NCBI RefSeq assembly: GCF_963675165.1
Contig: NC_087381.1
Location: 4,961,378-5,025,377, forward strand
Direction: 5' to 3'
Source: Halichondria panicea
Lineage: Eukaryota; Porifera; Demospongiae; Suberitida; Halichondriidae
DNA length: 64,000 bases
Shown piece after piece: positions 59,473 to 64,000 of the stretch. The notes beneath the pieces are model-generated. The model was not told the DNA's origin and did no database searches. It worked only from the letters and a program-made list of their open reading frames with translations. Position 1 is the first letter of the stretch; the number at the start of each line of letters is the position of its first letter. Both the position numbers and the translations under genes were made by a program.

Positions 59473-59987
59473 TCTCCCGATGGTAGTGCTATTTGAGCAG
59501 TAATAATAATACTAATTCAATCTCTTGACTGTTTATAACACAGTAGGCGTTATTGGCCCAGCAGGTTTTCCCAATAAGTTTCACTATAAGTTATGTAAAC
59601 ACAGTCACTGTGTGATAGACGCCATGCAGTAATAATTAAGTCACTTGGTAATAATTATCATAATCGCATGTTGTCCTATTATTGACTGTGATTCGAGCCC
59701 TACTATTAATTATACTAATCACTGAAAATTGTACTTTAAGATGAGAAAAGACGGTTAGGTAAGTGATAACAGATTTAAATAAGTTAGTCCCTCTATTTAA
59801 AATACTGATGTTCAATGCAAAATATATATTAATTATTTAGGACATGTATAGCCGAGGCTTAATCTCAGTGTTGTATGTATGCAATTGAAATTGTTGCTGT
59901 ACAATAATTTGTAATTACACTAGCTGTCAACGTGTCCAATTTTATGAGATCCTTTTACTTACCATTATAATAGAATTAACGAAAGTG
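59473..59987. other. Intergenic region between TBC1D32 and the membrane protein gene
   Basis: 515 bp, AT-rich, with no repeat or gene seen. It must contain the TBC1D32 3' end and the promoter of the next gene, both on the plus strand. No clear TATA box or AATAAA was identified. Confidence 0.4.
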
Positions 59988-62900
59988 ATGGGAATACTAG
60001 GCAAAGTTCTGTTTGTGGGTAGTCTGTTTCTCTTCGTCTGTCTCTACTCAACAGAAGGGGCCGTGTACACCATTTCTCCAAACGGTTGCAACAATTGTAT
60101 CAGCTTCACATACTTCCTGGAGAACACAAGTATCCTTTCAAATTCTACCATCTACTTTTACCCTGGTGTATATAGAGTGCATGAAGGTAAAGCGTACAGC
60201 ATTGTAAATGCAGGTTTACAAAATGTTACAATCAAGACACTCGAACAATTAAATGATGGCCAAGATGATGGGATTGCTACTAAAGCTCAAATGTATTGTA
60301 CTAACCAGTTTAAATTAGCGTGGCTGTTCATTGATTGTAAAGACATTCATGTTGAAAACCTAGAGATGATAAACTGCGGTGTTCCACTAGATTCCTTTGT
60401 TAGTTTCATTGGTGGCTCCTTTTTAGCGACTATCGAGTCACTGGTTTCCACAGATACACTAGTAACTTTGGTACTTGCACGAGGTTCGAATTTTACGCTA
60501 TCAAATGTACGTTTGAGTGATACACAAGGCCTCATTCTTTTTGTTTTTGATGTCGGAATTAGTTTCCAAGTTAGTCGTAGCACACTTAATGGTGCAGTTT
60601 CAATTTACACTAGGCAGCAAGAGCTTGAGCTTGAAATGCATGAATCAGAATTTTTACCGCGATTATCCACTGGCTCAGAGGGAGATTTATACCTGGAGGG
60701 CGTAACCATCAATACACAGGCCGATATGAGCCTCACAATACGAAATTCCACTTTTCAAGGTTACGATGAAATTTATTGTAATTCACTTTCAATAATGTAT
60801 GGTATTTGCAGCTCATTGACTCTGAGAGTGATCAGTGTGTTGTTTAAATATGGCGGTGTGTCCGTTATTGAACCCATAGGAGACTCACAGTGGAGCTGTG
60901 TACGGCCAAAACAGATACTAATTCACAATTGTTCATTCATAAACATTTATTCCAGGACCGGTGTAGAGGTTAGTGGTATTGCTAGACGACAGATGGTTAA
61001 ATATGAGTATACAAATGTGGTTGATCTGGCCCTATCAAATTCAAAATTTATTGGTTGCAAGCAAGGCTTCAAGCTTAGGGAATTATCAGCAGAGTTAAGT
61101 GGAAACTTATTTGAAAACAACAGTGCTGCTCTAAATGTGAATAACTGTACGATCATATTTTATGATGCGAATAAATTCATACAAAATCGAGAACGGAGAT
61201 ATTCATTTGGTACAATTTTGTTTACTGAGTTATGTAGAGTTTATATTAAAGGTTATCTACTGATCACAAATAACTTGGGAAATAAATATTCTGCAGTTAT
61301 TGTCAAAAGATCTAGTTTGTTTATTAGCGGTAAAGTAAACTTCATAAATAATGTCGGATTTTACGGTGGTGCATTATCGTTGTACTCTGGATCCACCATA
61401 ACACTGTCTCCTCAGTCACGAGTGGTATTTATTGACAACCATGCTTTCAAAAGCGGTGGTGCGATTTATGTGGAAACTGAAAGCTATGTTGGTGACAATT
61501 TGGATATCACTTGCTTTTACGATTGCATGAGCCGCTCTTGTCCAAATCCAGTAATTTTTTTCTGTAACAATACTTCTATTCAAGGTGGAGATTCTGTCTA
61601 TGGTGGCTCTGTGGATGATTGTTCAAAGAGAAGTAAGGACCGAATTTCGATGTTTGATAGAATGGTAAACTTCTGTGATGAAGACGAAAGTACATCTCTT
61701 GTTTCATCAAAACCCATCCGATTATGTTTTTGCAACGATTCAGGATTAATCTGTGATGTCTTGTTGGTAAATGTAACGATCATACCTGGACAAACATTTG
61801 AGCTAACTGTCATGGCTGTGGGTCAACAATATGGTACAATTTCAGCGACAATACAAGCTAAACTGGAACTGAAAGAGGAGTTGCTGGCACACATTGAACA
61901 CTCTCAAAGGAGGCAGCTAGTATTTAGGACTTGCTCGGTTGTTAGGTACACAATTTATGGAATTTACGGCACACATGTACTTTATGTTTCCATCAGGGAG
62001 TTGTCAGATGTTGATATTTGGGATAATTTAGAATATGGTCGTTTTGGTACTTCCCAGGAGAAATTAGGGGAATATTCACCGGAGGTGCCACTTACAATTC
62101 AAATACATTTACAGCCTTGTCCTCTTGGTTTTAATTTTGAGCAAGAGTCATTAAGTTGTGTGTGCCTACCCTTTCTTGTTGAAGCCTCCATACATTGCAA
62201 CATCAACAGACAAACAGTCATTAAACCCACAGATCTTTGGATTAACGTTACCAACACTACTGCAATCATTCACCGACACTGTCCAATCGGATATTGTAAA
62301 ACAGCCGGCATAGAATTTTTGCTCAACGACCCCAGCACACAGTGTTTGCTCAACCGTGATGGAACACTTTGTGGGAAGTGTGAGGGAAATATGAGTCAAG
62401 TTCTGGGGAGCTTCAGTTGTAGAACGTGCTCTGATTTCTGGCTGCTGTTAATCGTACCTGTTGTAGTTTTGTGCGGTATTTTACTCGTCATTTTTCTCAT
62501 GGTTTCTAATCTTACGGTTGCCACGGGAACAATCAATGGATTGATCTTCTACGCAAATATTGTTCAGGCGAACAAAGCGATTTATTTCAGCTCCCAGACA
62601 AAGATTTCTACACAGATATGTAGCGTTTTTATCTCCTGGCTCAATCTGGATCTCGGATTCGAAGTGTGCTTGTACAACGGTCTAGACGCTTTTGTTAAGA
62701 CAATTCTTCAACTAGTTTTCCCACTCTACATATGTGCTCTGGTGATAGTCATTATCTTATCAAGTCACTACTCTATTAGAGCCGCTAGACTCAGCGGAAA
62801 CAATTCAGTTCAAGTCTTGGCAACTCTATTTCTCCTCTCATACTCAAAATCTATACGGCTTGTTATCACTGCACTATCTGTGACACGTCTTACTATTCAT

Positions 62901-63644
62901 GACTACGTTAATGGCTTCAACACCACCAAGTTTGTGTGGCTGTACGATGGAAATGTGAACTATTTGCAAGGCAAACATGTTATCATTTTTTTGATTGGTG
63001 TTTTCATACTGATTGTAGTGTCACTCCCATTCACAACGTTACTGTTCTTTGTGCAATGCCTACAAAAGATATCCCATCTCAAATACTGTACGTGGGTTTG
63101 GAAAATGCAGCCACTTTTCGATGCTTACACCGGGCCTTATAAGAGCAAGTTCAGATACTGGACTGGACTTTTACTCCTAATTCGTGTGGTTTTGTACACT
63201 GTATACACAATGAATATTGATGGGGATCCATCCATTAACCTACTCGCTACTGTTATCGCAATTCAGTTACTTTTAGTACACTTAATAACTGTCGGTAAAG
63301 TTTATAAATCAAAGCTGTTGGGAATTCTGGAGCTATCTTTCCTGCTGAATGTGATCGTTCTTTCTGTTAGTAGCTTGTTTGCTGTACACATCAACAAAGA
63401 CCAAGAAATTGTAACTAATATTTCAGTGTTTCTGGCCATTGTTACATTTGGAGGGATTATGGTTGGGCATGCAGTTGTGTCACTGAAGTCTTCCAAAAAA
63501 TTGACTAACACTTTCAATAATAAGAGAACGAGGAAAGATGTGATTGAAAATGTGTCGGATATGCAACAGAATCGAGAATTGAGACCCATAATACTGCAGG
63601 TTGTGTCCCTTGACGATCTTCAAGATCCTCTTTTAGAGAATTAG
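59988..63644 (+). CDS. Intronless multipass membrane protein with beta-helix-like ectodomain, 1218 aa
   Basis: The ATG at 59988 begins a signal peptide (GKVLFVGSLFLFVCLYS). Residues of about 25-560 form a long N-glycosylation-rich ectodomain with repeated short strands such as NSTIYFYPGVY, NLEMINCG, NSKFIGC, NLFENNSAALNVNNC and INNVGFYGGALSLYSGS, the look of a parallel beta-helix (polymorphic-outer-membrane-protein-like) fold. A Cys-rich stretch (CPLGFNFEQES near 709, GTLCGKCEGN near 790) leads into about seven to nine transmembrane helices from residue 818 (WLLLIVPVVVLCGILLVIFL), including the motif GTINGLIFYANIVQANKAI. A cytoplasmic tail of some 50 residues follows. I recognise the combination as an uncharacterised, repeatedly seen type in sponges and some protists; no function is known. 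Lack of introns contrasts with its neighbours and could mean retroposition or a single-exon family. Confidence 0.75.
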   Translation: MGILGKVLFVGSLFLFVCLYSTEGAVYTISPNGCNNCISFTYFLENTSILSNSTIYFYPGVYRVHEGKAYSIVNAGLQNVTIKTLEQLNDGQDDGIATKAQMYCTNQFKLAWLFIDCKDIHVENLEMINCGVPLDSFVSFIGGSFLATIESLVSTDTLVTLVLARGSNFTLSNVRLSDTQGLILFVFDVGISFQVSRSTLNGAVSIYTRQQELELEMHESEFLPRLSTGSEGDLYLEGVTINTQADMSLTIRNSTFQGYDEIYCNSLSIMYGICSSLTLRVISVLFKYGGVSVIEPIGDSQWSCVRPKQILIHNCSFINIYSRTGVEVSGIARRQMVKYEYTNVVDLALSNSKFIGCKQGFKLRELSAELSGNLFENNSAALNVNNCTIIFYDANKFIQNRERRYSFGTILFTELCRVYIKGYLLITNNLGNKYSAVIVKRSSLFISGKVNFINNVGFYGGALSLYSGSTITLSPQSRVVFIDNHAFKSGGAIYVETESYVGDNLDITCFYDCMSRSCPNPVIFFCNNTSIQGGDSVYGGSVDDCSKRSKDRISMFDRMVNFCDEDESTSLVSSKPIRLCFCNDSGLICDVLLVNVTIIPGQTFELTVMAVGQQYGTISATIQAKLELKEELLAHIEHSQRRQLVFRTCSVVRYTIYGIYGTHVLYVSIRELSDVDIWDNLEYGRFGTSQEKLGEYSPEVPLTIQIHLQPCPLGFNFEQESLSCVCLPFLVEASIHCNINRQTVIKPTDLWINVTNTTAIIHRHCPIGYCKTAGIEFLLNDPSTQCLLNRDGTLCGKCEGNMSQVLGSFSCRTCSDFWLLLIVPVVVLCGILLVIFLMVSNLTVATGTINGLIFYANIVQANKAIYFSSQTKISTQICSVFISWLNLDLGFEVCLYNGLDAFVKTILQLVFPLYICALVIVIILSSHYSIRAARLSGNNSVQVLATLFLLSYSKSIRLVITALSVTRLTIHDYVNGFNTTKFVWLYDGNVNYLQGKHVIIFLIGVFILIVVSLPFTTLLFFVQCLQKISHLKYCTWVWKMQPLFDAYTGPYKSKFRYWTGLLLLIRVVLYTVYTMNIDGDPSINLLATVIAIQLLLVHLITVGKVYKSKLLGILELSFLLNVIVLSVSSLFAVHINKDQEIVTNISVFLAIVTFGGIMVGHAVVSLKSSKKLTNTFNNKRTRKDVIENVSDMQQNRELRPIILQVVSLDDLQDPLLEN

Positions 63645-63739
63645 CATGCACTGGAACTATAATATATAATATCGGCTCTAGCACATAATAGAGTGCATGC
63701 ATGCAGTGACTCTTTGCAGTGTGTCTATATATTGACTTT

Positions 63740-63960
63740 TCTTCAGGAGTACCTAAATAATCCTTGTTTCATCACACTCTCTAGATTAACGCACAATTAA
63801 TGTTCATAACCTATGTTGCGTTCCAACAAGGCTGATGGAATAAGGTGTGGCCAATTTTGATTGGTTCCACATATCCTCCATTTTCTATCAGATGTGGCAT
63901 AAGCCCAACCACATGCATAATTATGTCACTCTTATTTTTCCAACATTCATGTTCGAAGCC
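63740..63960 (+). pseudogene. Fragment derived from TBC1D32 exons 26-27
   Basis: gctgatggaataaggtgtgg (63831) matches exon 26 at 57840, and gattggttccacatatcctc matches 57866. Then ggcataagcccaaccacat (63896) matches exon 27 at 58317. The end of exon 26, the intron and the start of exon 27 are missing. tttcttcagga at 63740 resembles the acceptor before exon 26. No open frame is kept. Confidence 0.75.
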
Positions 63961-64000
63961 TTAATTGTCAGGCAACCGTCTGCAAATGCATAGTGCATGA

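Noticed and set aside
59985-59987. Start one codon earlier (GTG) for the 1218-aa membrane protein
   Set aside because: The ATG at 59988 is immediately downstream and gives a normal signal peptide.
1-64000. tRNA or rRNA genes
   Set aside because: Scanning for B-box-like ggttcgannc and cloverleaf-compatible arms by eye gave only partial matches inside genes or repeats; a covariance-model search would be decisive.

Overview
The window looks like a compact metazoan nuclear genome, most likely a sponge (demosponge-like). Reasons: genes split into many small exons with GT-AG introns often under 500 bp, a ciliary gene (TBC1D32/broad-minded), a sema-domain guidance-type protein, SUEL lectin, sushi and astacin genes, and a very high load of short inverted-repeat elements. 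The lineage call is inference. No virus, CRISPR array, rRNA or convincing tRNA was seen.

Layout. 310-3792 (-): a multi-exon gene of an unrecognised, transposase-like family, carrying one in-frame stop. 3793-9848: about 6 kb of repeats, including G/C-rich palindromic arrays and a 1.16 kb palindromic element. 9849-11010 (-): a frameshifted Ulp1/C48-type protease remnant. 12087-27464 (+): a complete 22-exon gene that splices in phase to 980 aa, with signal peptide, sema, PSI, Calx-beta, transmembrane segment and short tail. 28928-59472 (+): a complete 31-exon TBC1D32/BROMI orthologue of 1286 aa. Its intron 2 holds two antisense genes (a SUEL-type lectin, and a type II membrane protein with six sushi domains and a long cysteine repeat). 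Its intron 10 holds a same-strand secreted astacin-C2-EGF-C2 protease and a decayed copy of it. 59988-63644 (+): an intronless 1218-aa membrane protein with a beta-helix-like ectodomain. 63740-63960: a scrap of TBC1D32 sequence.

Theme. Apart from TBC1D32 (cilia), the intact genes are extracellular or cell-surface: guidance-type receptor or ligand, lectin, sushi/cysteine-solenoid protein, matrix protease and a large-ectodomain multipass protein. Three of them are nested in introns of the ciliary gene. I propose no shared pathway. The most unusual items are the sema-PSI-Calx-beta architecture, the roughly 17-unit cysteine repeat, the astacin-C2-EGF-C2 architecture, and the layered transposon insertions whose order can be read from the sequence.

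Exon boundaries were read by eye from GT-AG signals and checked for codon phase. Both large gene models sum to whole codons with no internal stop.
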